A DNA stretch of 64,000 nt from Microcoleus sp036704825 (GTDB lineage: Bacteria; Cyanobacteriota; Cyanobacteriia; Cyanobacteriales; Microcoleaceae), in assembly GCA_036704825.1 (NCBI GenBank), contig JAUBSN010000032.1, positions 1 to 64,000 on the forward strand, read 5' to 3'. How positions within the stretch are numbered: the stretch's first letter is position 1; each line of letters starts with the position of its first letter. Below, piece after piece: positions 46,928 through 54,933 of this stretch. Below the pieces are notes generated by a model, which had not been told where the DNA came from, searched no databases, and worked only from the letters and a program-made list of their open reading frames with translations. Made by a program: the position numbers and the translations under genes.

Positions 46928-47056
46928 GTAGGGTGCGTCGCGATCGACTAATTCAACGCACAGCGACAATTTCATGGCGACGCACCTGACAATATCTGGT
47001 GCGTCGCCATGAGATTGTGAGAGATTACCGAAAAATTGGCCAGCGACGCACCCTAC
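46928..47056. repeat. Nested palindromic GTGCGTCGC repeat
   Basis: GTAGGGTGCGTCGC (46928-46941) and its exact inverse (47043-47056) bound the block. Inside, CATGGCGACGCACC (46973-46986) pairs perfectly with 46998-47011. The 129-bp non-coding element lies between ndhF1 and ndhD1 and looks like a MITE. Confidence 0.75.
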
Positions 47057-47078
47057 TTTCTCAGGACTTGATAAGGGG

Positions 47079-47130
47079 GGAATAAGAGTATTCTCTCAAA
47101 GTCCCCCTTCTTAAGGGGGATTTATGGGGA
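47079..47130. repeat. GGGGGA/TCCCCC dispersed repeat
   Basis: AAGTCCCCCTTCTTAAGGGG followed by GATTTATGGGGAT, with a GGGGGGAA block just before it. It is a member of the cyanobacterial TCCCCC-AAGGGGGATT dispersed repeat class, related to the one at 6655. Confidence 0.7.
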
Positions 47131-47424
47131 TCTGAACTCGGCTATCGACAAGAGATACAAAGGTTTTGAGGATTAAGTTTACACGATGAAAAGCAATGCC
47201 ATTTCCCACCATAAGATATTTTAAGAACGGGTATTAGCTCAAAAACTCACAATTGACAATTAGCAAATAGAAATAAATCTTTTATTAAACTTAACTGTTG
47301 CGATCGTAGAATTTGTCCAAATAATAGCAAAAAAAATTGTTCCGTCTAAAGAAAGTATAAAATTTAGGCTAAAATTGCAAAAAGGTGTTTAAACCTAATA
47401 ACTGACGGATCATTTTAAAACGCA

Positions 47425-49011
47425 ATGGATACAGCTAACTTTCCTTGGTTAACAACAACAATTCTGTTTCCCATTGCTGCGTCCTTGCTGATTCCTTTAA
47501 TTCCCGATAAGGATGGCAAGACGGTGCGGTGGTATGCCCTAATTGTGGGTTTGATCGATTTTGCCCTACTTGTTTACGCTTTTTACACTCATTACGACTT
47601 CAGCAATCCAGATTTGCAACTGGTAGAAAGCTATACTTGGGTGCAGCAACTCGATTTGAAGTGGTCGGTGGGTGCTGACGGTTTATCGATGCCCCTAATT
47701 TTGCTGACTGGTTTTATTACCACTTTAGCTATTTTAGCAGCTTGGCCGGTCACTTTTAAACCGAAGCTTTTTTACTTTTTGATGTTGGTAATGTACGGCG
47801 GCCAAATCGCAGTTTTTGCCGTGCAGGATATGTTGCTCTTTTTCCTGGTTTGGGAACTGGAATTAGTCCCGATTTACCTGATTTTGTCAATCTGGGGCGG
47901 CAAGAAGCGCCTCTACGCAGCAACTAAGTTTATCTTATACACCGCAGGCGGTTCGCTGTTTATTTTGCTGGGCGGGCTGACGATGGCGTTTTACGGCGAT
48001 ACTGTGACTTTCGATATGCGGGCGATCGCAGCTAAAGATTACAGCACCAATATACAATTGCTACTGTACACAGGTTTCTTGATAGCTTACGGCGTCAAGC
48101 TGCCAATTTTTCCACTGCACACTTGGCTCCCTGACGCTCACGGCGAAGCAACCGCACCCGCCCACATGTTGCTAGCAGGAATTCTCCTGAAAATGGGCGG
48201 CTACGCTTTGCTGCGGATGAATGCGGGAATGCTCCCCGATGCTCACGCTGTCTTCGCACCCATTTTGGTAATTTTGGGTGTGGTAAATATTGTTTACGCA
48301 GCCTTAACTTCTTTTGCTCAGCGCAATTTGAAGCGGAAAATTGCTTATTCTTCGATTTCGCACATGGGGTTTGTGCTGATTGGGATAGCTTCGTTTACCG
48401 ATTTGGGAATTAGCGGTGCTATGCTGCAAATGGTTTCCCACGGTTTAATCGGGGCGAGTTTGTTCTTCATGGTAGGTTGCACTTACGATCGCACTCACAC
48501 GCTCATGCTCGACGAAATGGGCGGTGTCGGGAAGAAAATGCGTAAGGTTTTCGCAATGTGGACTGCTTGTTCTATGGCTTCCTTGGCTTTGCCGGGAATG
48601 AGCGGTTTTGTAGCAGAATTGATGGTGTTTGTGGGTTTTGCAACCAGCGATGCTTACAATCCTGTGTTTAAGGTTTGCGTGGTATTTCTAGCTGCTGTCG
48701 GGGTGATTTTGACTCCGATTTACCTGCTGTCGATGCTGCGGGAAATCTTCTACGGTCCTGAAAATAAGGAATTGGCGGAACACGAGGAATTGGTGGATGC
48801 GGAACCGCGAGAAGTGTTTATTATTGCTTCGCTGTTGGTGCCGATTATCGGTATCGGTTTGTATCCGAAGATGCTGACTCAGGTTTACGATGCAACTACG
48901 ATACAGTTGACTGCTAAGTTGCGCGATTCTGTGCCGTCGCTTGTGGCTAAGGCTGCTGCGGATAAAACTCTGTCTCTGCGAGCTCCGGCGATCGAGCCTA
49001 GCAAGTTGTAA
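47425..49011 (+). CDS. ndhD1: NAD(P)H-quinone oxidoreductase chain 4
   Basis: A 528-residue NuoM/NdhD-type subunit starting MDTANFPWLTTTILFPIAAS, with about 14 membrane helices and the proton-channel Glu/Lys motifs typical of the family (LVWELELVPIYLI, YGVKLPIFPLHTWLPDAHGE). It pairs with NdhF1 in the standard NDH-1L complex. The C-terminus ends EPSKL; a terminator follows 22 bp later. Confidence 0.96.
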   Translation: MDTANFPWLTTTILFPIAASLLIPLIPDKDGKTVRWYALIVGLIDFALLVYAFYTHYDFSNPDLQLVESYTWVQQLDLKWSVGADGLSMPLILLTGFITTLAILAAWPVTFKPKLFYFLMLVMYGGQIAVFAVQDMLLFFLVWELELVPIYLILSIWGGKKRLYAATKFILYTAGGSLFILLGGLTMAFYGDTVTFDMRAIAAKDYSTNIQLLLYTGFLIAYGVKLPIFPLHTWLPDAHGEATAPAHMLLAGILLKMGGYALLRMNAGMLPDAHAVFAPILVILGVVNIVYAALTSFAQRNLKRKIAYSSISHMGFVLIGIASFTDLGISGAMLQMVSHGLIGASLFFMVGCTYDRTHTLMLDEMGGVGKKMRKVFAMWTACSMASLALPGMSGFVAELMVFVGFATSDAYNPVFKVCVVFLAAVGVILTPIYLLSMLREIFYGPENKELAEHEELVDAEPREVFIIASLLVPIIGIGLYPKMLTQVYDATTIQLTAKLRDSVPSLVAKAAADKTLSLRAPAIEPSKL

Positions 49012-49033
49012 TTTGAACTGGATTTAAAAAGGA

Positions 49034-49070
49034 AACCCCCAAACTTGATTTTTAAAATGGTTTGGGGGTT
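49034..49070 (+). terminator. Rho-independent terminator after ndhD1
   Basis: AACCCCCAAAC (49034-49044) pairs with GTTTGGGGGTT (49060-49070), followed by TTCT. Similar terminator-bearing segments recur at 51364-51407 and 54513-54550. Confidence 0.85.
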
Positions 49071-49284
49071 TTCTATATACCGGATCGAAGCAAGTCGATT
49101 AGATTGGGATTTTTAAACCGCAGATTTCAGCAGATAAACACAGATGAACGCTGATGTGATTTTCAGTATTGTCGTTCTTCAAAAAGCATAAAAGAGCATG
49201 ATAGGCTATATTCGATTTTGCAACTGCAATATAATTAATAGTTGGGCAACATAAAAAGTTCTAGCCTAAGAGGGAGACGGAAAA

Positions 49285-50100
49285 ATGAGTGACGACATAC
49301 TTGGCTTGAAAGATGCGGTGGTGCTCTCAGCGGAAAGCATGAATAGCGATGATATCCGCGCGACGATCCAATCAAATATTGACTTTGTGAATGCACTATT
49401 TGAAGAGCTTCTGAATGTCTCAGAAATTTCTCACGACGCACTCCTGAGTTACTACGTTGATTACTACCTCGCGCAGGTAAATAATGGCGGTTTTGCTCAG
49501 TTTGTCTATAACACAAGGTGGGAGCCTGCGGTCATCGCGCTAGTTAAAGAAGGCCTTCAGCAAATCGGCGCGACACAACATACCGATCTTTTTGCACAAG
49601 GAGAGGCGCTGGTTACAGCAGGAAAGACAAAGTTAGAATCGTTCTTTTCGAGTGGGTTATTCGGCGAAAATGCTGAGAGAGACAGGCTAAATGGCATAAA
49701 TGAGGACTTTTATTCGATCGCACAAGAGGAGAGTCTCGAACGATTAAATGCTAACTGGTTAAAAGCGCGCCCCGGGCTGATTGTTGTACCAGAAGCTCGA
49801 ATCCAACAGGAAGTCACTCGACGAGCATTGAGTATTTCCGATCGCGATGCCCGGCTCGCCCAGGCCCGTGCTGCCGAGCCGAGATACATTAAACTGATAC
49901 GAGCCTTGTGCGATGCAGCCGGCCATACGCTTGAGCGCGTTGCGGCAGGCGATACTATGAATGAGTACGGTGGCAAAAGAATACTCGCTTGGCACTTTAT
50001 TACTGACAACGGGCATCACTTCATGGTGGAGGCTGACGGGAAGGCAATGATGTTTTCTGGAAAGTCCAAGGAACAGATTGCGGAGCTGGTAGTGGTATAA
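49285..50100 (+). CDS. DMP19/DUF4375-domain protein
   Basis: A 271-residue acidic protein with GAGGGAG 10 bp before its start. The core SYYVDYYLAQVNNGGFAQFV matches the DMP19 (DUF4375) family; one member from Neisseria is a DNA-mimic protein that binds an HTH repressor. This protein has an extra C-terminal half (about 150-270) that I do not recognise. It begins the accessory region after ndhD1. Confidence 0.72.
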   Translation: MSDDILGLKDAVVLSAESMNSDDIRATIQSNIDFVNALFEELLNVSEISHDALLSYYVDYYLAQVNNGGFAQFVYNTRWEPAVIALVKEGLQQIGATQHTDLFAQGEALVTAGKTKLESFFSSGLFGENAERDRLNGINEDFYSIAQEESLERLNANWLKARPGLIVVPEARIQQEVTRRALSISDRDARLAQARAAEPRYIKLIRALCDAAGHTLERVAAGDTMNEYGGKRILAWHFITDNGHHFMVEADGKAMMFSGKSKEQIAELVVV

Positions 50101-50256
50101 CTATGCGGCAAAATTAATAGTTAGGTTGATGTACTATCTTTTTTAGTCTTTACTCTTAATTGTTCTGGTTTCTATACTTGCTAAAATAAGCGATAATAAA
50201 TAATATGCCATTTTCATTATAAGAGAATGCTAGCGATGACTGATTTACTTGAGCGT

Positions 50257-50286
50257 GCGTTAGCGAAGCTTGCAGAAGAGGCTCGC
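50257..50286. repeat. Short repeat at a former HIP1 site, copy 1
   Basis: A 30-bp block starting GCGTTAGCGAAGCTTGCAGA and ending GGCTCGC. It stands where the uninterrupted gene would have GCGATCGC, a net gain of 22 bp that shifts the frame. Confidence 0.75.
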
Positions 50287-50320
50287 TAAGTTGAAAACCT
50301 TGTCTGCAAGTGAACAAGAT

Positions 50321-50350
50321 GCGTTAGCGAAGCTTGCAGAAGAGGCTCGC
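50321..50350. repeat. Short repeat at a former HIP1 site, copy 2
   Basis: Identical to the block at 50257-50286, 64 bp downstream, again at the inferred place of a GCGATCGC octamer (GAT-GCGATCGC-CTC). Confidence 0.75.
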
Positions 50351-50554
50351 CTCAATGATTTTGGAAGAACTTCAAGATGCTCTAAGATGCGATCGAGCAT
50401 TTTCCCGTTCTCCTGATACTCTTGCTAAACTTGCATCGCCCGCAATGGCTGACTATCACGCAGGTAAAACGGAATAACTCGATCCAGAAACATTGTGAAG
50501 TAGTGAGCTATCATATCCATAATAGGATCAAAAGTTACAAAAAAGAGGGAATGT

Positions 50555-50827
50555 ATGCAAACAATCCTTTTGAGTCGTGAAGAAGTCGCTCGTCGTGCGA
50601 AACATTTGTATGAGAGCACCATCCGCCAAAAAATTGAATTAGAAGAGAATATTGGCAAGATGGTCATCATTGATATTGAAACAGGCGACTACGAAGTTGA
50701 TAAAACTGGGCTAAAAGCCGCACGTAGTCTGATGGCAAAGCATCCGTATGCTCGACTTTTTGGCATTCGTATTGGTTACAATGTGGCTGCTTCGTTGGGT
50801 GGTGTAATGGAGCGTGTCAACAAGTGA
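50555..50827 (+). CDS. Small protein paired with a clan AA aspartic protease
   Basis: A 90-residue soluble protein starting MQTILLSREEVARRAKHLYE, with GAGGGA 4 bp before the start. Its stop overlaps the GTG of the downstream protease frame (GTGA). I recall this small protein next to clan AA retropepsin-like protease genes in cyanobacteria, an arrangement often listed as toxin-antitoxin-like. Function is unknown, and its partner is broken here. Confidence 0.6.
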   Translation: MQTILLSREEVARRAKHLYESTIRQKIELEENIGKMVIIDIETGDYEVDKTGLKAARSLMAKHPYARLFGIRIGYNVAASLGGVMERVNK

Positions 50828-51190
50828 TTTCTGGTATTGTGACCGATCGGCACGCGATCGCCCTTGTTGACGTTTCTCCTCCCAAGCGGCTCTACTTTCC
50901 CGATCGAGTTTGTCATAGATACGGGCTTCACTGACTACCTATGTTTGCCACCGGAGGCAGTTACCTGACTGGGGTTGCCGTTCCTGTACGATATGCCTGT
51001 AAACTTAGCAGATAACAGTGAAGTCCTAGTAGCAGTTCACGAAGCAATCATCCTTTGGGACCGGGAAGAACGAGAAGTTCGTGTATTTGCTACAGGGCGA
51101 AGGCCTCTGATTGGAACTGCTTTGCTGGACGAGCAAGAACTTGTGATTCAGTTCACTGAGGGGGGGTTAGTGACGATTGATGAGTTGTAG
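50824..51190 (+). pseudogene. Clan AA aspartic protease, frameshifted
   Basis: The frame opens with VISGIVTDRHAIALVDV and then loses homology. The catalytic motif FVIDTGFTDYLCLPPEAV is in another frame from about 50898, so a frameshift occurred between about 50870 and 50898. An in-frame TGA follows at 50966-50968 before GLPFLYDMPVNLADNSEVLV and the rest to 51190. The Asp-Thr-Gly motif itself is preserved. Confidence 0.75.
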
Positions 51191-51200
51191 TTTCAACGCT

Positions 51201-51250
51201 CGATCGCAATACCCAATACATTAAAAATACCAGTAGGTCGATCGCTCTTT
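51201..51250. repeat. Direct repeat flanking the methyltransferase gene, left copy
   Basis: CGATCGCAATACCCAATACA followed by TTAAAAATACCAGTAGGTCG and ATCGCTCTTT. A near-copy lies at 52365-52420. Confidence 0.7.
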
Positions 51251-51293
51251 AATTCGGTGCGATCGCTCTCTTAATTTCTATCCTTATTGTTCG

Positions 51294-51407
51294 GCCAAGA
51301 GTGCGATATTTGTCAAGGTCGATCGCACCCTCGCAAGTTGTAATTTGAACCGGATGGGAGGAAGAAAACCCCAAAACCCGTTTAATAATCTAGGTTTTGG
51401 GGTTTTC
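51294..51407 (+). repeat. Near-copy of the ndhD1 3' flank with terminator
   Basis: GCAAGTTGTAATTTGAACCG (51333-51352) matches the ndhD1 end (from about 49001, one mismatch in this stretch), followed by a terminator hairpin GAAAACCCCAAAACC (51364-51378) with 51393-51407. The upstream part (GAGTGCGATATTTGTCAAGG) is shared with 54431-54450. Confidence 0.65.
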
Positions 51408-51545
51408 TAGATTTTTTTTTGAGCGAGCTTTTAGGATTCTTATTACTTTTGTTTTGCCCCAACCCAGTAAGTTTTGAAGCAAGGCGCTAAAATCCAATTC
51501 AGATACCTATTAAAATACAGATTGCAAGCTTATTGGCTTTCCAGA

Positions 51546-52262
51546 ATGCAAAATCAAGAGTCACCTATTGTTTTCGATCGAGAACGCGCTTCTTCCTACG
51601 ACAAAAGATTCGCTAAATTGGCTCCGATGCGCGACGCACTTCATTTACTGATCCGCTTTGTACTTTCCGAACTTCCTGCAGATGCACGCATTCTCTGTGT
51701 CGGCGCGGGAACCGGCTTGGAATTGATTTATCTGGCTCAAGCGTTTCCACAGTGGCAGTTTACTGCGGTAGAGCCTGCGGCACCGATGCTTGACATCTGT
51801 CGCCAACGCGCCGAAGAGTGCGGTATCGCCTCACGTTGCACTTTTCACGAAGGCTATCTCGATTCACTCCCCGCATCGGACTCTTTCGATGCGGCGACTT
51901 GCCTTCTGGTTTCTCACTTCTTTATGCAACAAGATGAGCGGCGCAACTTTTTCAGTCAAATTGCTTCACGACTTTGCCCTAACGGATATTTGGTCAGTGC
52001 CGATATAGCTTCCGATATGTCTGCTTCAGCGTACCAAAGCCTTTTAGAGGTTTGGCTGCGAATGCTGAGGTATTCCGAAGTGCCTGCTGAGGAGATTGAA
52101 AAGTTTCGTGCTTCTTATGGTCGAAATACTGCTGTGCTACCGCCACTTGAAGTCGAATCAATAATTGCATCCAGCGGCTTTGATACACCTGTATTGTTCT
52201 TACAAACCCTGCTCATTCATGCCTGGTATGCTAGGCGAACACCACCCTCGCTAGCAGTGTAG
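51546..52262 (+). CDS. Class I SAM-dependent methyltransferase
   Basis: A 238-residue enzyme from the ATG at 51546 (MQNQESPIVFDRERASSYDK); the frame extends upstream but without homology-like sequence. Motif I is ILCVGAGTGLELIYLA (about residues 49-64), and VEPAAPMLDICRQR follows as the SAM ribose-binding acidic region. This is the general Methyltransf_25/UbiE-like fold; substrate unknown. Direct repeats (51201-51250 and 52365-52420) flank it. Confidence 0.82.
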   Translation: MQNQESPIVFDRERASSYDKRFAKLAPMRDALHLLIRFVLSELPADARILCVGAGTGLELIYLAQAFPQWQFTAVEPAAPMLDICRQRAEECGIASRCTFHEGYLDSLPASDSFDAATCLLVSHFFMQQDERRNFFSQIASRLCPNGYLVSADIASDMSASAYQSLLEVWLRMLRYSEVPAEEIEKFRASYGRNTAVLPPLEVESIIASSGFDTPVLFLQTLLIHAWYARRTPPSLAV

Positions 52263-52364
52263 TTATCAACAGCCGCAGAAAAATCTCGTGAAGTGGACTG
52301 ACCAAAACCAAGTGTGAGGTTGCAAATTTTTCTGGAAGCGCCAGAACCGAGTCGCGCCGAAGAG

Positions 52365-52420
52365 CGATCGCAATACTCAATACCCAATACTTTAAAATTA
52401 CCAGTGGGTCGATCGCTCTT
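52365..52420. repeat. Direct repeat flanking the methyltransferase gene, right copy
   Basis: CGATCGCAATACTCAATACC, then CAATACTTTAAAATTACCAG and TGGGTCGATCGCTCTT: the same sequence as 51201-51250 with a small insertion and a few changes. Confidence 0.7.
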
Positions 52421-52486
52421 CAATGGGCGTGCGTAAGCGTTGCCCTCGAAGACGATGATCGCACTTGCGGGTTTCTAGCGTTAAGT

Positions 52487-53230
52487 TTATTGCTGGGTGT
52501 TCTGCATCAAGTTGGATGGAGACATTTTTACACTTGGCAAATTATATTTGGTTGCCGAAAGCTGTGCCACCATTTCTGCACGAGACGAAACCTCAAGCTT
52601 GCGGAACATTCGCTTCAAAGCTTGCTTCACTGAATTCTCAGTAATCCAAAGTTCCCTCCCGATTCCTGCGTTCGTTCGCCCCAAAGCAACCAATTCGGCA
52701 ATTTGCAATTCACGAGGCGTTAGGCGTGAAGTCTTGAGAGGTTGGTGTTGGGATTCCCTAGGGGATAGCTTCGCCGCGCGTACTGTTGCAGCCCAAACAG
52801 ACAAGTGCAAACAGATTGCACTCAAATCGGCTAGATTTTCTGTATCGAAGGCGGGCATTGACCGATCGCGGGTACAACCCACTACACCCATTAATTGACC
52901 GCGACTGACAATCGGCCCGGCCATCACGTGCCAATGATCGGGTCGGGGACAAATTACTGTCCAAACCTTGGGAGATGTCACCAATGCTTCGTGGACAGGA
53001 GAGTGACGTTCGGCTAAATAACGTGCAACAGGATTGTGTTCGATCGATAGCGCAACTTTCAATGTTTTCTGAAGCTTACTATCTGCTAAAGGAAGTCGAT
53101 CGAAGAAAAAGATTCCCGATCGTTTAGCTGCAAAATACTCGCCGATTTTGGGCACGACTTGCGATCGCAAATCTTCTTCGTCCTCTACCTGGTCGATCGC
53201 TTCAAATAAAAGCTGCAAGGGACTTTTCAT
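52487..53230 (-). CDS. GAF-LuxR transcriptional regulator
   Basis: A 247-residue regulator. The start at 53230 (MKSPLQLLFEAIDQVEDEED) has GGAG 9 bp upstream; TTG 53245 and ATG 53236 are less well spaced. An N-terminal GAF-like sensor domain (about 10-150) is followed by a C-terminal LuxR HTH (LTPRELQIAELVALGRTNAG, then ITENSVKQALKRMFRKLEV). It is divergent from the DUF6220-MAPEG gene pair, which it likely controls. Confidence 0.85.
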   Translation of the reverse strand: MKSPLQLLFEAIDQVEDEEDLRSQVVPKIGEYFAAKRSGIFFFDRLPLADSKLQKTLKVALSIEHNPVARYLAERHSPVHEALVTSPKVWTVICPRPDHWHVMAGPIVSRGQLMGVVGCTRDRSMPAFDTENLADLSAICLHLSVWAATVRAAKLSPRESQHQPLKTSRLTPRELQIAELVALGRTNAGIGRELWITENSVKQALKRMFRKLEVSSRAEMVAQLSATKYNLPSVKMSPSNLMQNTQQ

Positions 53231-53322
53231 GGTCATGCTCTCCAAAAGAGTACCCGATCGAGGTCTAGAAGCATTGCAATACTCGAATTATATTACCCTT
53301 GTAATCTCAAAAGCAACTTGAC

Positions 53323-53745
53323 ATGACAACAAGTTTGGAAACCGATCGCACTCCCACACGTGGGATACTCATCAGCTTTTATGTGACTTCAATCATCTTT
53401 AATGTCTGCTTGATTGCCCAGTTATTAACGGTTGGAGTTGCCTACTTCAATAATCCTGCATGGTGGAATATTCATGTTTGGTTAGTGCGAGGTTATGGAG
53501 GATTGTCATTAGTATTGCTGGGATGCTCGTTAATCGCGCCCTTCTCGTGCAGAATACGAAATCTCGCCGCAAGTTTGCCAGTGCTGCTTGGACTGCAATT
53601 TGCCAGCATTCATCTCAAAAGTCCTCTTCACCTAGAGATACTCCATCCTCTAATTGGATTTACGTTACTCTATGTTTCTTCAAGCCTTGTACATCGCATA
53701 GGGCGCACTTTATCGCCCACCAACTATCAAAACAATCAAATTTGA
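53323..53745 (+). CDS. DUF6220-like four-helix membrane protein
   Basis: A 140-residue protein with four membrane segments (about residues 15-40, 50-72, 78-92, 105-122) and a conserved-looking IHLKSPLHLEILHPLIGFTL region. It resembles DUF6220 proteins. The MAPEG-like gene starts 9 bp after its stop, so the two are an operon. Confidence 0.65.
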   Translation: MTTSLETDRTPTRGILISFYVTSIIFNVCLIAQLLTVGVAYFNNPAWWNIHVWLVRGYGGLSLVLLGCSLIAPFSCRIRNLAASLPVLLGLQFASIHLKSPLHLEILHPLIGFTLLYVSSSLVHRIGRTLSPTNYQNNQI

Positions 53746-53754
53746 GAGGTAGAA

Positions 53755-54189
53755 ATGGCGCAAGATACAATCTTCAGCCCCTTCTTTGCAACAGTGTTTC
53801 TCACATTCCTCGTCTGGGTGTATATGTACATCCGCCGTATCAGTTTTATCACCAGTAGAAAGCTCACCCCGGATGAACTTGCTGTACCGGGATCACTGGC
53901 GCAAATTTCGCCACCAAGCGTATCCAATCCATCGGATAACCTAAAAAACCTGTTCGAGATTCCGGTACTTTTCTATGCGCTTGTCCTGTACCTGTTCATC
54001 ACAAAGCAGGTGGATACAGTGTATGTGAACACCGCGTGGGTATTCGTTGTGTTTCGCACATTGCATAGCGCTGTCCATTGCACATTCAATCTCATCATAC
54101 TTCGGTTCTACCTCTACCTATTTGCCACGATCGCGGTATGGTTTATCGCGATCCGCGCAGCACTTATGCACTTTGGCACAATCAATTAA
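53755..54189 (+). CDS. MAPEG-family membrane protein
   Basis: A 144-residue protein with four helices. The motif NLFEIPVLFYALVLYL and FRTLHSAVHCTFNLIILRF match the MAPEG superfamily (glutathione/eicosanoid-type enzymes; the bacterial members are mostly uncharacterised). GAGAGG lies 7 bp before the start. Operon with the DUF6220-like gene. Confidence 0.82.
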   Translation: MAQDTIFSPFFATVFLTFLVWVYMYIRRISFITSRKLTPDELAVPGSLAQISPPSVSNPSDNLKNLFEIPVLFYALVLYLFITKQVDTVYVNTAWVFVVFRTLHSAVHCTFNLIILRFYLYLFATIAVWFIAIRAALMHFGTIN

Positions 54190-54933
54190 CCTCGCTCAAA
54201 TGAGCTAGAAGTTATTAACAGTCGGCGAACAATGAGGGTGCAGCCAAAAGCCCACCCTGTTTCTGCGTGTATGTTTGGGGTCTTGCGGGACAGTATGCCA
54301 CTGAACCGATCGGTCATTAGTCATTAGTCATCAGTCATTAGTCAACAGTCAACGGTCAACAGTCAACGGTCAACAATGACGGACTGTGCCACCGGAATCG
54401 ATATTAGTTTCTAGCCTGATTATTCTGCGAAGAGTCCGATCTTTGTCAAGGGCGATCGCACGATCGCAAGTTTTGATGCGATCGGACTATTACAGGCAAA
54501 AAACATAACAATAAAACCCCCAAAGTAAGTTGAAAAAAGGGGTTTGGGGAAATTCGTAGAAGCCCGGAAGCATTCTCATCCGGCTGATATCGTTACCCAT
54601 CGCGATCTGGGACGGAATTTTTCCATGTGGATGAACCGTGGATTGCAGCAGCCCAGGAACCGCCACAGCAACGAACCCCTCAACTCCCGGAAGCGATTCG
54701 CATCGCAAGATCGGCGTTGTGTAGAAGTTATAACCACATTGACCGGCAGATGAATTTGTGGATTTTTATGTGCAGGAATCAGCGGCGATTTCTTGATTTT
54801 TGTTGGATTTGGTAATGAACTATAAGCGAAGAGAATAGTTCTATTTTACATTTGTTTAGGGCATTTTTTCAGGGAATGACATCCAGAAAAGTTCTTGCTA
54901 TCATCGACGAACAAGAGCGTTGAGGCTGCATAA
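54190..54933. other. Repeat-rich intergenic region
   Basis: 744 bp with no supportable gene. It holds TTAGTCA and TCAACGG heptamers (54313-54374), a half-element like the MITE ends (near 54382-54402), a degenerate copy of the ndhD1 3'-flank/terminator segment (54427-54550), and short open frames at 54544-54815 with no recognisable motifs. Confidence 0.5.
54313..54374. repeat. TCATTAG and TCAACGG heptamer repeats
   Basis: About eight heptamer units in a row, switching from CATTAGT-type to TCAACAG/TCAACGG-type. Confidence 0.8.

Larger units (their letters stand above)
50236..50498 (+). pseudogene. Antitoxin-like gene broken by two short repeat insertions
   Basis: The frame starts MTDLLERA and then shifts. 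Removing two identical 30-bp blocks (50257-50286 and 50321-50350) and putting GCGATCGC in their place restores a continuous protein: MTDLLERAIAKLKTLSASEQ, then DAIASMILEELQDALRCDRA and KLASPAMADYHAGKTE. This is a common cyanobacterial type II antitoxin type. A further in-frame TAA (50475-50477) precedes LDPETL and the ancestral stop at 50496-50498. No toxin gene follows. Confidence 0.8.

Noticed and set aside
54544..54815. Two short overlapping open frames (62-69 codons)
   Set aside because: No start signal, no recognisable motif, and they lie next to a degenerate terminator repeat.
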